From Chitinophaga filiformis (lineage in GTDB: Bacteria; Bacteroidota; Bacteroidia; Chitinophagales; Chitinophagaceae), in NCBI RefSeq assembly GCF_023100805.1, contig NZ_CP095855.1:434001-498000 (forward strand): a DNA stretch of 64,000 nt, read 5' to 3'. A program made the translations under genes and the position numbers. Position 1 is the first letter of the stretch. Every line of letters begins with the position of its first letter. This document shows positions 18,353-27,314 of the stretch, piece by piece. The notes under the pieces are model-generated. The model ran no database searches. It saw only the letters and a program-made list of their open reading frames with translations, and was not told where the DNA came from.

Positions 18353-21300
18353 ATGAGAAGCCATGTACTCAACTGGTTGTGGCTGTGCTTTGCCTTTTTC
18401 TGTAGTGTAAAACCCATAAAAGCAGGCACACGCGTTAACCACTCCTTTTACGGAACCAGCGCTGAGATAACCAGATATCAGCCGTCTGTCACAAACAATG
18501 TTAACTTTCAACAGAAAGATACCACTGTAAAACCCACTACCAGTCCGGTAGTCATTACACCCGCTTCATCTGGAAAGAAAGACACTACCAAACCTGCAAC
18601 TGCATCACCTGTTGTAGTGACTCCTTCGTCAGATAAGAAAGACACTACTAAACCTGCAAGTGCAGCTCCTGTCGTAGTGACGCCTTCATCTGATACATCG
18701 CGGCCGAAGAAAGACTCTTCAGCCAATAGCAGAACAGCCGCTGATACGACAAGCAAACCTAAAAAAGATACTGCACTGATCCTTCCTGCCGATTCCAATA
18801 AACTGAAACAGGAAGCCAGTCAGTTCAATCTGAAAGGTATTGTAAAAGAAGCGGGCGGAACACCGATTCCGGGGGCGCAGGTAGTTAATCTCTCCACGAA
18901 GGAAGCCGTTGCTACAACAGCAGATGGCGCTTTTACATTAAAAGCATCCCTCGGAGATACTATCAAAATAGCTGCTGTCAGCTATGCCGAACAGTCGATC
19001 CCGCTTGACTCACGAGAGCAGCTCAACGTAAGCCTTACATCTGCATCTGCCAATCAGAAAGCACTGAAAGAAGTAGTAGTAACGGCGTTGGGTATCCAGA
19101 AAAACACACGTGCTGTTGGGTATGCGGTGGAAGAAGTGGGTGGAAATGCGGTGCAGGAGGCAAAGGAAGTGAACTTTGCGAATGCGCTCACTGGTAAAGT
19201 TCCCGGCCTGCAGATCAATACCAACACAGGTTCCATGGGTGGTTCGACGAAGATCACCATCCGTGGTGTGAAGTCCATCCTGGGCGATAATAACGCCTTC
19301 ATATTAGTAGATGGAACACCGTTCATTAACAACAATACTAACCAGGGTGGTCAGTTGAATGGCGGCGGTGGTTATGACTTTGGTAGTTCTCTACAGGATA
19401 TCAACCCTGAAGATATCGACAACATATCTGTGCTGAAAGGTGCTGCAGCCACTGCATTGTATGGTAGCCGCGGCGCAAACGGCGTCATGCTGATCACTAC
19501 CAAGAAACGTCCTGACGTGTCCGGTGGTATAGGCGTTACCTATAGCATCAATGCACAGGTAGACAGGGTATATGTATTACCTAAATATCAGAATGAGTAT
19601 GGCGGTGGTACCGGCGGGAAATTCGATACACTTTATTACAATCAGAATCCCGAGGCCTTCATCGATGAGGCGCATGCGACATACGATAACAATGATGGTA
19701 AAGGCCGCTATGACCTGTTAGTGAAATATTATGATGATGCGTCGTGGGGCCCAAAACTGGACGGTCAGCTGGTGCGCCACTACTGGTCATGGGACAAAAA
19801 CAAAGGCAATCCTTATTTCGGCCAGACAGCTCCATGGACGGCCAATCCGAACAACGTGAAGGATTTCTACAGAACGGGGTACACCCTCACCAACAATATA
19901 GCCATGGCCGGTAATAACGACAAAGGTTATTTCCGTCTTTCCTATGGCAATATGAACCAGATCTTCGTACTACCGAACGCGTCTTTAAACCGTAACAACC
20001 TTTCCTTTAATGGTGGGCATGAATTAACTAAAGGCCTGCGCGCCGTAGCATCATTGAATTATACCGCCATGAAGGCCAAAGCCCGCCCCGGTACAGGTTT
20101 TACAGGTCCAAACCCCACCCTGCAGTTCACCATGTATGGTCAGCGGCAACTGGACATTGAACAGGAAAAACGTTATCAGTACGAAGACGGATCACAGATC
20201 ACCTGGAACCGTAAATCATGGAACGACCCTGCAGTAGCTTCGAGTAATGGTCCTTACTGGAACCGTTATATGGATTATGAAACAGACAGCCGCAACCGTA
20301 TCTTCGGTAATGCAGGTCTGGACTGGGATGTGAGCAAATGGCTGACCATCAGCGGCAGAGTGTTCATGGACGACTACAATACGCTGGAAGAAGAAAGAAC
20401 GGCAAAGGACTATCTGATCGGAAGCTATATCAAACGCGTTCGTACTTCCAGGGAAATGAACTACCAGTTAACCGCGAACATCAATAAAGAGTTTGGAAAA
20501 GATTTTAAGTTGAATGCATTGGTGGGAGGTAATATCATGCATCGTAAATGGACTACTACAGGCGGTAGCACTGTGGGAGGTCTGATCATTCCCGGCGTGT
20601 ATAACCTCAACAACTCACTGCAAACAGCATTGCCTATTGATGAGTTCTTCGAAAAACAGATCAACTCTGCATTTGCAACAGCCTCTCTCGGTTACAGGAA
20701 TTTCCTGTTCCTGGAACTGACTGGCCGCGCTGACTGGAGCTCCGCTTTGCTGAGTGAAAACAACCCATACTTCTATCCGTCAGCATCCGCATCCTTTGTA
20801 TTCTCAGATCTGCTGAAGGACTGGAAATGGCTGAGCTTCGGTAAACTGCGGGCCAGCGTATCGCAGGTGGGTAGTGATACCGATCCTTACCAGATCTATG
20901 ACACCTACCAGTTCATTCCGCCATTCGGCAGTTTCCCGGCTACACAGCTGACTTCAACAAAGTACAATAAGACGCTGAAGCCTGAGCGTACAAGAGAGTA
21001 TGAGACAGGTATCTCCCTGAAATTCCTGGATGATCATATCGGCCTTGATGTTACCTACTATGACAGGATCACAAAAGACCAGATCATTCCGCTGCCTATC
21101 TCTTCTGCTTCGGGTTTTACCAACACCATTGTGAATGGTGGTAGTGTACAGAACCGTGGTCTTGAAATAGGACTGAACCTGAATCCTGTGCGACTGAAAA
21201 ATGGCTTCCGCTGGGATATCAATGCAAACATCGCACGTAACCGCAACAAGCTGCTGAACCTGGATATTCCCCAGTATAACAGCTCCCTGCCGGTATTGCT

Positions 21301-22000
21301 GATCGGTACAGACCGCAGAACTACCAGGGTGTCTGTAGCTGCTTATGTAGGTAAACCAATGGGAACACTGCTGGGAACTGATTATGTATACGATGCCCAG
21401 GGCCGTAAGATTGTAGGGTCTGATGGTTTATACAAAACCACCAACAATCCGGTGCCTATCGGTAATGCGTATCCTGATTATGTAGGTGGTGTGACCAACT
21501 CATTTACATATAAAGGCGTTTACCTGTCGGCCCTCGTCGACTTCCAGCATGGTGGCGACTTCTTCTCATACACCAACATGTATGGTAAAGGTTCCGGTTT
21601 GCTGGATATTACCGCAGCAAACGGGGTAAGGGAAAAAGGTATTATTGCTGAAGGGGTAACAGAAGAAGGCAGGCCTAATGAAGTAGTGTTGGATGCTGCC
21701 ACCTATTTCCAGAACAACGAAGGTAAAACGCTGAGCAAAGCCAATCTGTATGATGCGAGCTACATCTACCTGCGTGAGGTGAAACTGGGATATAATCTGC
21801 CCGAGGCATGGTTCAAAAAAGTACATGCACAGAGTGCCCGTCTCTCCCTGTATGGACGTAACCTCTGGCTGATCAAGTCCAATGCGCCGAATGTGGATCC
21901 TTCCAATATTCTGAACTCATCTTCCAATATTCAGGGTATTGAAGGTGGTGCATTGCCCTCACTGCGTTCTTATGGTGTTAACCTGAGTGTTTCATTCTAA
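18353..22000 (+). CDS. SusC/RagA TonB-dependent receptor with an unusual Thr/Pro/Lys repeat N-terminal segment
   Basis: Outer-membrane TonB-linked receptor (1215 residues). After a signal peptide (about 1-24) there is a low-complexity region (about 50-160) with repeats of the form KKDTTKPA-x-A-x-PVVVTPSSD, where other receptors have an STN domain or go straight to the beta-sandwich. Then come a carboxypeptidase-regulatory-like domain (about 163-235: LKGIVKEAGGTPIPGAQV), a plug (about 250-350, with the TonB-linked VLKGAAATALYGSRGANGVMLITTKK block near 360-385) and the barrel, ending in VNLSVSF. A SusD partner begins 12 bp downstream. No sigma or anti-sigma genes adjoin it, so regulation differs from the first receptor. 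Substrate unknown. Confidence 0.95.
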   Translation: MRSHVLNWLWLCFAFFCSVKPIKAGTRVNHSFYGTSAEITRYQPSVTNNVNFQQKDTTVKPTTSPVVITPASSGKKDTTKPATASPVVVTPSSDKKDTTKPASAAPVVVTPSSDTSRPKKDSSANSRTAADTTSKPKKDTALILPADSNKLKQEASQFNLKGIVKEAGGTPIPGAQVVNLSTKEAVATTADGAFTLKASLGDTIKIAAVSYAEQSIPLDSREQLNVSLTSASANQKALKEVVVTALGIQKNTRAVGYAVEEVGGNAVQEAKEVNFANALTGKVPGLQINTNTGSMGGSTKITIRGVKSILGDNNAFILVDGTPFINNNTNQGGQLNGGGGYDFGSSLQDINPEDIDNISVLKGAAATALYGSRGANGVMLITTKKRPDVSGGIGVTYSINAQVDRVYVLPKYQNEYGGGTGGKFDTLYYNQNPEAFIDEAHATYDNNDGKGRYDLLVKYYDDASWGPKLDGQLVRHYWSWDKNKGNPYFGQTAPWTANPNNVKDFYRTGYTLTNNIAMAGNNDKGYFRLSYGNMNQIFVLPNASLNRNNLSFNGGHELTKGLRAVASLNYTAMKAKARPGTGFTGPNPTLQFTMYGQRQLDIEQEKRYQYEDGSQITWNRKSWNDPAVASSNGPYWNRYMDYETDSRNRIFGNAGLDWDVSKWLTISGRVFMDDYNTLEEERTAKDYLIGSYIKRVRTSREMNYQLTANINKEFGKDFKLNALVGGNIMHRKWTTTGGSTVGGLIIPGVYNLNNSLQTALPIDEFFEKQINSAFATASLGYRNFLFLELTGRADWSSALLSENNPYFYPSASASFVFSDLLKDWKWLSFGKLRASVSQVGSDTDPYQIYDTYQFIPPFGSFPATQLTSTKYNKTLKPERTREYETGISLKFLDDHIGLDVTYYDRITKDQIIPLPISSASGFTNTIVNGGSVQNRGLEIGLNLNPVRLKNGFRWDINANIARNRNKLLNLDIPQYNSSLPVLLIGTDRRTTRVSVAAYVGKPMGTLLGTDYVYDAQGRKIVGSDGLYKTTNNPVPIGNAYPDYVGGVTNSFTYKGVYLSALVDFQHGGDFFSYTNMYGKGSGLLDITAANGVREKGIIAEGVTEEGRPNEVVLDAATYFQNNEGKTLSKANLYDASYIYLREVKLGYNLPEAWFKKVHAQSARLSLYGRNLWLIKSNAPNVDPSNILNSSSNIQGIEGGALPSLRSYGVNLSVSF

Positions 22001-22012
22001 AAACTGAATTCG

Positions 22013-23479
22013 ATGCTGAAAAGATTCTTAATATATGCATGGCCGGTGTTATTGATGTTTGTGATAATGGCAGGTTGTAGAAAGCTGGACGACATTAATC
22101 ATGACCCCACCCGCCCTACAACAACAACACCCGCCTTCCTGCTGACCGGGGCTGAGAAAAATGCCATGGACTATCTCTACAGTACGTTGCAGAATGGTTA
22201 CATAGGTATGCATTATGCGCAATACTGGTCTGCCAACTCAAGAGTAGGAGACAGCCAGTATGCCATTGATGAAAACAACAATACCGCCTTCTGGAATTTC
22301 ATGTATGTGTCGCTGCACAACCTGGACAGGATCGTTACAATGAATAAAGCAGACAATAGTAATCCGGCGGCTAAAAATCAAAATGCTATAGCTACCATAT
22401 TAAAGGTGTGGCTCTATCAGATCCTGACAGACTCTTATGTGAATATTCCGTATTCACAGGCATTAAAAGAAGGTGAAAATATTACGCCGGCATACGACAG
22501 CCAGGAGTCAATCTATACTTCACTGATCGATACATTACAGCAGCAGATCACGGCATTGGATCCGGCACAGCCAACGTTTACCTCCGGCGATGTGATCTAC
22601 AACGGCGATGTAAACAAATGGCGGACACTGGCACATTCCTTACTGCTGCGTTTAGCGATCCGTATTGCGGATGTGGCACCTGAAAAGGCGAAAGCGCTTA
22701 TTGAAGCGAATTACCAGTCAGCCATGCAAAGTAATGATGACAATGCACAGTTTGCCTATGTAGACGCTGCGCCTAATAAATTCCCATTGAATGATTCTGA
22801 AAGGGAAGTGCTGGATTTCTTTGTTAGTACGACGTTGGTGGATTATATGAAAGGTATCAATGACCCGCGTTTGCCAATCTATGCACGTCCTCCGAAGGAT
22901 ACCAGCCGGAAAATAATTACAGGTATGGTATATGGAATGAGTGCCAATGATCCTACCAGGCTGGCGCCTGATAGCTATTCCTACCCAGGTACAGAAATAT
23001 ATTCCCCCACTATGCCTGGTATATTGATGACATACCCGGAAGTGGCCTTTATACTGGCAGAAGCAGCAGCGAGAGGCTGGTCAGTAGGCCAACCTGCAGC
23101 CAGCTGGTACGAGGCCGGCATCAGGGCATCTATGGCATATTGGAAGGTGACCTCTGGTGTGGATGAATATATTGCGTCCGTACCTTATACTGCCGGCGAC
23201 TGGAAGAATGTGATCGGTACACAGAAATGGCTGGCATTATATCCACAGGGTTTCCAGGCATGGTTTGAACGCCTGCGCCTTGACTTTAAAAAGCCCAATG
23301 GCGATTCACTGTTTATACCGCCTTATTCCGGCTCATTAGATCAGAATGTAAAATTTGTGCCTTCCCGTCTTACTTACCCGCTGGGAGAGCAGACGCAGAA
23401 TGCGGCAGCCTATCAAAAAGCAGCCAGTGATATAGGAGGAGATACGAAAGCATCGAAAAGCTGGTGGGACAAGTTCTAA
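22013..23479 (+). CDS. SusD/RagB-type outer-membrane lipoprotein
   Basis: Surface lipoprotein that caps the preceding SusC receptor and binds the substrate. The 488-residue protein has a lipoprotein signal ending in a lipobox (VIMAGC, Cys at about residue 22), a SusD-like N-terminal TPR part (DDINHDPTRPT, FLLTGAEKNAMDYLY) and the conserved later helices (TYPEVAFILAEAAARGW near 343-359, WLALYPQGFQAWFERLRLDF near 400-420). It resembles the SusD/RagB-like (SusD-like_2) group. Spacing of 12 bp from susC implies one transcript, ending at the terminator at 23522. Confidence 0.94.
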   Translation: MLKRFLIYAWPVLLMFVIMAGCRKLDDINHDPTRPTTTTPAFLLTGAEKNAMDYLYSTLQNGYIGMHYAQYWSANSRVGDSQYAIDENNNTAFWNFMYVSLHNLDRIVTMNKADNSNPAAKNQNAIATILKVWLYQILTDSYVNIPYSQALKEGENITPAYDSQESIYTSLIDTLQQQITALDPAQPTFTSGDVIYNGDVNKWRTLAHSLLLRLAIRIADVAPEKAKALIEANYQSAMQSNDDNAQFAYVDAAPNKFPLNDSEREVLDFFVSTTLVDYMKGINDPRLPIYARPPKDTSRKIITGMVYGMSANDPTRLAPDSYSYPGTEIYSPTMPGILMTYPEVAFILAEAAARGWSVGQPAASWYEAGIRASMAYWKVTSGVDEYIASVPYTAGDWKNVIGTQKWLALYPQGFQAWFERLRLDFKKPNGDSLFIPPYSGSLDQNVKFVPSRLTYPLGEQTQNAAAYQKAASDIGGDTKASKSWWDKF

Positions 23480-23521
23480 ACACAACTATCCTTCATAAAT
23501 TCCCGCCGTCCGAGATGATGG

Positions 23522-23555
23522 CAAAAGCCCCGGTCAATTGGCCGGGGCTTTTTAA
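23522..23555. terminator. Bidirectional terminator between susD and the YcxB-like gene
   Basis: AAAGCCCCGG / CCGGGGCTTT stem with a 7-nt loop followed by TTTTT. It serves the + strand operon and overlaps the stop codon of the convergent minus gene. Confidence 0.92.
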
Positions 23556-24034
23556 TTGATATTATCATTAGCCAGTCGGCTGAATTCTTTGTGTGCGTCT
23601 TCTGATTTAAAAGCGCTGGTAGGAACCAGGAAGAAGTTCTTTTTACCCCGGTAAAGGAAGAAAAAGTTTTTGGCTTCCACTACTTTGGTAAATGTGCTCC
23701 AGGAGAGCAGGCGCTGGTGTTCGCTGTTGCGGGTAGAGATGGTAATACCCTCTTCTGAATATTTCAGGTGGATATTGTCTTTGAAAGTAGCGGCTTTATT
23801 GTAGATAGATACGGGCAGCAAAAACCAGAACACTGCAATAATAAGCAGCACCATGGCAGCTATCCCTATGAGGGCGCCAACTGTAACTATTTTGAAAGCA
23901 TATCCGGCCATTGTAAAGGCCAGCAGGATGAAGAGTGTGTTTCGGAATACTTTTATTTCTCCCCGCTGCAAGAAATGATAGCGTAATGCATTCAATACCT
24001 CCTCCTTATTGTAACTAAACTCCAAAAAATGCAT
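23552..24034 (-). CDS. YcxB-like membrane protein
   Basis: Small inner-membrane protein (160 residues) of the YcxB-like type: an N-terminal soluble strand (FSYNKEEVLNALRYHFL), two adjacent transmembrane helices (about residues 32-78) and a C-terminal beta-rich domain (about 85-155) with the family pattern STRNSEHQRLLSWSTFTKVVE, then a FFLYRGKKNFFLVPTSAF block. The biochemical role of the family is not established. It follows an exported-protein gene 18 bp upstream on the same strand, so they are probably cotranscribed. Confidence 0.8.
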   Translation of the reverse strand: MHFLEFSYNKEEVLNALRYHFLQRGEIKVFRNTLFILLAFTMAGYAFKIVTVGALIGIAAMVLLIIAVFWFLLPVSIYNKAATFKDNIHLKYSEEGITISTRNSEHQRLLSWSTFTKVVEAKNFFFLYRGKKNFFLVPTSAFKSEDAHKEFSRLANDNIN

Positions 24035-24052
24035 TATGGCAAGGCAAACTTT

Positions 24053-24622
24053 TTATTTATTAACAGGGAGGGTCATCTGACTCTCCATATCGTCTCTTCT
24101 GCTGACAGGTGCATATTTTTTCCGATTGGCAACTGGTTGTTTCTTAACCGTGGAGGCGCCATCAGACAGGTCATCCTCGCTTAAACCTGGAAAATTATTC
24201 TTTACGAACTGAAAATACTGCTGGAGGGTCTTCGCATCCACTTTAAAAGGAAACGCCAGCTCATTGCCGGTCATCTTTAAAATATCATTATTATTGATGC
24301 GGGACTCATTCTGAAGGTACCATTTGTAGAGGTCTACAATGCCCTTTTTCAGCTCCTCTTCGTACATTTTATCACCATCCTGATCTTTGGGCAACATCCA
24401 TACGTACTCCTCAACCCTACCGGGGCGGGCCGCGACTTTCGTAGTAGTTACTGATTTATCGTCGCAATTAGCATTCTTATTTCCGGGTTTCTCCCCTTCT
24501 TTGTCCTTCTCTTTCTCCTTCGCAGCTTTGGTTTTATCCTCGTCCTTCCATTTTTCGCTATTTGCGCTTGCTGATGCGGCTGAGGCTAAACTTACCAACA
24601 GCAGGAACAACAGCTTTTTCAT
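24053..24622 (-). CDS. Hypothetical secreted, charged protein
   Basis: Protein of 189 residues that I do not recognise. It has a clear signal peptide (MKKLLFLLLVSLASAASASA), a very charged Lys/Glu/Asp linker (about 22-55), then a mostly helical segment (about 70-150) with EEYVWMLPKDQDGDKMYEEELKKG and LAFPFKVDAKTLQQYFQF, and a basic C-terminus. One cysteine (near residue 53). The gene precedes the YcxB-like gene by 18 bp. A -7 box at 24840-24833 and a hairpin at 24717-24741 lie upstream, so its leader may carry an attenuator. Confidence 0.6.
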   Translation of the reverse strand: MKKLLFLLLVSLASAASASANSEKWKDEDKTKAAKEKEKDKEGEKPGNKNANCDDKSVTTTKVAARPGRVEEYVWMLPKDQDGDKMYEEELKKGIVDLYKWYLQNESRINNNDILKMTGNELAFPFKVDAKTLQQYFQFVKNNFPGLSEDDLSDGASTVKKQPVANRKKYAPVSRRDDMESQMTLPVNK

Positions 24623-24708
24623 AGTGTAAAAAATTTGTAAGACTAAAAGTACAAAATCAAAATTATAAATCCCAAACTAATTGTACCTGGGAGCGGCCTT
24701 GCCGGCGG

Positions 24709-24741
24709 AAAAAACAAAAGCAATGGATAAACCATTGCTTT
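24709..24741 (-). terminator. Perfect hairpin with minus-strand U-tract (terminator or attenuator)
   Basis: AAAGCAATGG / CCATTGCTTT, a 10-bp perfect stem with a 5-nt loop; on the minus strand it is followed by TGTTTTTTCC. It lies about 90 nt downstream of a -7 box (TATATTTG, 24840-24833) and about 90 bp upstream of the hypothetical secreted-protein start at 24622. So either a short RNA ends here or expression of that gene is attenuated. Confidence 0.6.
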
Positions 24742-25138
24742 CGAGAGTCATTTTACATTGCATGATGATTCACGCCTGTAGGAATATTTGGTTTTTCATA
24801 GGACAGTAACCATAATAAAATTAATACAATAACAAATATAATAAATATTTATTGCAATATAGAGGGGCTCATAAATATTTGAAATTCTTCAATTTGGGAT
24901 ATCCCTTTTTAAAAAGCTGGTAAAAAATTAAAAGGTTTGTTAAAAATCCAAAACCAGCTCTTTTACGGATATATTAAAATAAACTTAAACTGACCTTCCG
25001 TGGCATTGTTGGAAAAGGCAGTGAACAACCAAAAGTAATCGTAAACAGACAATGAAAAACTATAATAGCTTGCTAAAACAGATCAGTAAAAAAGAGAGAT
25101 AACTTGAAGTAAAACAGGCAGATAGTCTGAGGGGGGTA

Positions 25139-25214
25139 AAAAGAGTAAGGGCACCTGGAAAGGCGCCCTCAATTTGTTACTATCCTATGAAAACCCTATT
25201 TGAATACAAATGTA
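25139..25214 (-). ncRNA. Candidate small RNA: -7 box, conserved motif, hairpin
   Basis: On the minus strand a perfect -7 box TACATTTG (25214-25207) is followed by about 35 nt that include a motif also seen at 24794-24811, then a 7-bp hairpin (GGGCGCC / GGUGCCC, 25168-25149; G-U paired only in the minus RNA, mismatched in the plus RNA) and a U-rich stretch. Predicted length about 60-65 nt. No ORF fits. Confidence 0.35.
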
Positions 25215-25668
25215 AGCGCATGTTATTTTTCTTTAAAATTTTCAGGCCACAATAACAAATCATTAACAAAGAAAAAGATCAAATTATAGCTCAAAGCCTT
25301 TACTGCATTGGATTTAATACATTCCTGCTTTTTCGCTACATTCGTTAACAAACGCTGGAAATTCACTACAGATGGGGCTGTTTAGTGGTAATCTGATAAG
25401 AGATTCCTGGGTTAAGATCACAATAAGGGTGCTGGCAGCGTGGCTTTTTACGCTCATTTAAGTACTTGCCGTGGCTGTTAAAAAAGTATATTTTTATTTT
25501 ATATGACACCCTTTTAACCTTTTTGGTTTTCATTGGTTTACAAAGAGGAAATGGCCTGAAGATTGTGAGGTAAACGAGCAGAACCCTTGTTTGACGGGGA
25601 TTTTCACGGATAAAAAATGGATAATATGCATATTTAACTAACAATGTGACTTATTACCGAAAAATTTA

Positions 25669-25676
25669 TACATTTG
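25669..25676 (+). promoter_or_regulatory. -7 box of the GGGPS gene
   Basis: TACATTTG fits the Bacteroidota -7 consensus and lies 25 bp before the start codon. No matching -33 TTG is evident. Confidence 0.5.
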
Positions 25677-25701
25677 CGACAACCGGAACAATGCTATTTT
25701 A

Positions 25702-26460
25702 ATGCACAATAAAATATACAACTCTTTTATCGATAGAAAGGCGAAGGGTATAAAATCTTTTGCTGTTCTGATTGATCCGGACAAGGTAACTCCTGCTGGC
25801 ATAGCAGACCTTGCGGCGAAATGTACAGCAGCAAAGGTGGATTACATTTTTCTGGGAGGCAGTCTTGTGATCACTGATCATCTCGATGAATGCGTACAAC
25901 AGTTTAAAAGTCTGTGTGATATACCTGTTGTATTGTTTCCCGGTAGCCCATCGCAGGTCTCCCGCTATGCTGATGCATTGCTCTATCTGTCCGTAATATC
26001 TGGTCGTAACCCCGAATTACTGATAGGCCAGCATGTGTTATCAGCTCCCGCCGTTAAAAAAAGCGGCCTGGAAGTTATTTCTACTGGTTATATCTTAATC
26101 GATGGTGGCGCCCCTACCACCGTTTCATATATCAGCAATACGACGCCTATTCCTGCCGATAAAGACGACATTGCTATGTGTACAGCCATCGCAGGAGAAA
26201 TGCTCGGCATGAAGGTAGTATTCATGGATGCCGGCAGTGGCGCACGCAAGCCCATCAGCGAAAGCATGATAGCCCGCGTTGCAAGCCAGGTATCTGCGCC
26301 GATCATAGTGGGTGGCGGCATCCGCGATGCGGAGAAAGCCTACCTCAATTGCAAAGCCGGCGCTGATATTATCGTTGTAGGAAATGCGATCGAAAAAGAA
26401 ACCTCTCTGATCAAAGAAATGGCGGATGCAGTACACGCGGCTGCTCCCGTCCTGAAATAA
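25702..26460 (+). CDS. Geranylgeranylglyceryl phosphate synthase (PcrB/GGGPS family)
   Basis: TIM-barrel prenyltransferase of 252 residues that would join a long polyprenyl diphosphate to sn-glycerol-1-phosphate, the first step of archaeal-type ether lipid assembly. Seen are AVLIDPDK near the N-terminus (about 21-28), LGGSLV (about 50-55), the STGYILIDGG block (about 131-140) and the phosphate-binding IIVGGGIRDAEKAY (about 196-210) with a following GADIIVVGNAIE. The length matches the group II enzymes found in some Bacteroidota. A -7 box TACATTTG at 25669-25676 precedes it. No other ether-lipid genes are nearby. Confidence 0.9.
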   Translation: MHNKIYNSFIDRKAKGIKSFAVLIDPDKVTPAGIADLAAKCTAAKVDYIFLGGSLVITDHLDECVQQFKSLCDIPVVLFPGSPSQVSRYADALLYLSVISGRNPELLIGQHVLSAPAVKKSGLEVISTGYILIDGGAPTTVSYISNTTPIPADKDDIAMCTAIAGEMLGMKVVFMDAGSGARKPISESMIARVASQVSAPIIVGGGIRDAEKAYLNCKAGADIIVVGNAIEKETSLIKEMADAVHAAAPVLK

Positions 26461-26473
26461 TATTACAACCTGT

Positions 26474-26525
26474 AAAGAGAAACGCTGATTATCGTATTGA
26501 CTACGGCAATCAGCGTTTCTCTTTG
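26474..26525. terminator. Bidirectional terminator between GGGPS and the LytTR regulator gene
   Basis: A long stem AAAGAGAAACGCTGATT pairs with AATCAGCGTTTCTCTTT around an 18-nt loop. It serves both convergent genes. Confidence 0.88.
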
Positions 26526-26549
26526 TATTTTATTATTTTCGGAACAGCC

Positions 26550-27278
26550 TTAGAGGCTCATCATCTCTTTAAACTTCACCGCCTGCCTGCGGCTCACTTC
26601 TATTTTTTCCCCGCCGCGCATTTCCAGCAACAATCCGCCGTTGAAATAGGTATCGATCTTCTCGATCATACGCAGGTTCACGATATGTTTCCTGTTGGCC
26701 CGGAAAAAGGTACGTTCGTCCAGGCGTTCTTCCAGGGCATTTAAAGATTTCAGTATCAGCGGTTTATTGCCTTCAAAATACACCCGGGCATAGTTGCCCA
26801 CACTTTCGAAAAGCCGGATCTCCTGCAGTTTTACAAACCAGCAGCGGTCGCCATCTTTTACAAAGACCTGGTCATTTTCTGAGAGGATGGTGCGGATGGC
26901 GCCTGCTTCGGCCTGCCGCTCTTTTTCCTCCAGCTGATGTAGTTTGTGGATCGCATCTGCCAGCCGTTTGGGCTCAATGGGCTTCAGGAGGTAATCCAGC
27001 GCATTGTATTCAAATGCTTTCAGTGCATGCTCATCGTAAGCTGTGGTGAAGATCACCTGTGGCGCTTTTTCCAGTTCTGCCAGCAAATCAAAACCTGTTT
27101 TATCCGGCATTTGTATGTCCAGGAAAAGCAGGTCAGGATGCAGTGTTTCAATTTTTTCCAGTCCGTCCTTTGCATTTACGGCTTCGCCCACCACTACTAT
27201 CTCGGGGTGGTCAGCCAGTAATTTCTTCAGCTCGCTTCTGGCCAGGCGTTCGTCATCGATTATCAAAGCTTTTTTCAT
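26550..27278 (-). CDS. LytTR family response regulator
   Basis: Two-component response regulator of 242 residues. The receiver domain (about 2-118) has the acidic pair in IIDDERLAR, the phosphorylation site Asp54 in LFLDIQMP and the conserved Thr and Lys in FTTAYDEHALKAF and YLLKPI. The C-terminal LytTR DNA-binding domain (about 145-242) includes RLFESVGNYARVYF and TFFRANRKHIVNLRMIEKI. I start at the ATG 27278; an upstream TTG would add two residues. It follows its cognate histidine kinase gene by about 36 bp. Target genes unknown. Confidence 0.95.
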   Translation of the reverse strand: MKKALIIDDERLARSELKKLLADHPEIVVVGEAVNAKDGLEKIETLHPDLLFLDIQMPDKTGFDLLAELEKAPQVIFTTAYDEHALKAFEYNALDYLLKPIEPKRLADAIHKLHQLEEKERQAEAGAIRTILSENDQVFVKDGDRCWFVKLQEIRLFESVGNYARVYFEGNKPLILKSLNALEERLDERTFFRANRKHIVNLRMIEKIDTYFNGGLLLEMRGGEKIEVSRRQAVKFKEMMSL

Positions 27279-27314
27279 GAGCAACTACTTTTAAACTTGG
27301 CGCGAATAATACTA

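Larger units (their letters stand above)
24623..25701. other. Gene-poor AT-rich region of about 1.1 kb
   Basis: No convincing protein gene. A 92-codon minus ORF (25366-25644) has no recognisable features. The region holds two minus-oriented hairpins with U-rich tails (24709-24741 and 25139-25168), two inverted copies of a TTACTRTCCTATGAAAA-type motif (24794-24811 and 25176-25196) and several TAnnTTTG boxes on either strand. It may be a decayed gene region or a site of small RNAs. Confidence 0.5.

Noticed and set aside
24794..25196. Inverted repeats as ends of an intact insertion sequence
   Set aside because: No transposase gene or target-site duplication could be recognised; kept only as a motif finding.
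25366..25644. A 92-codon minus ORF
   Set aside because: No recognisable features, very biased composition (Lys/Tyr/Phe) and AT-rich context typical of non-coding DNA here.
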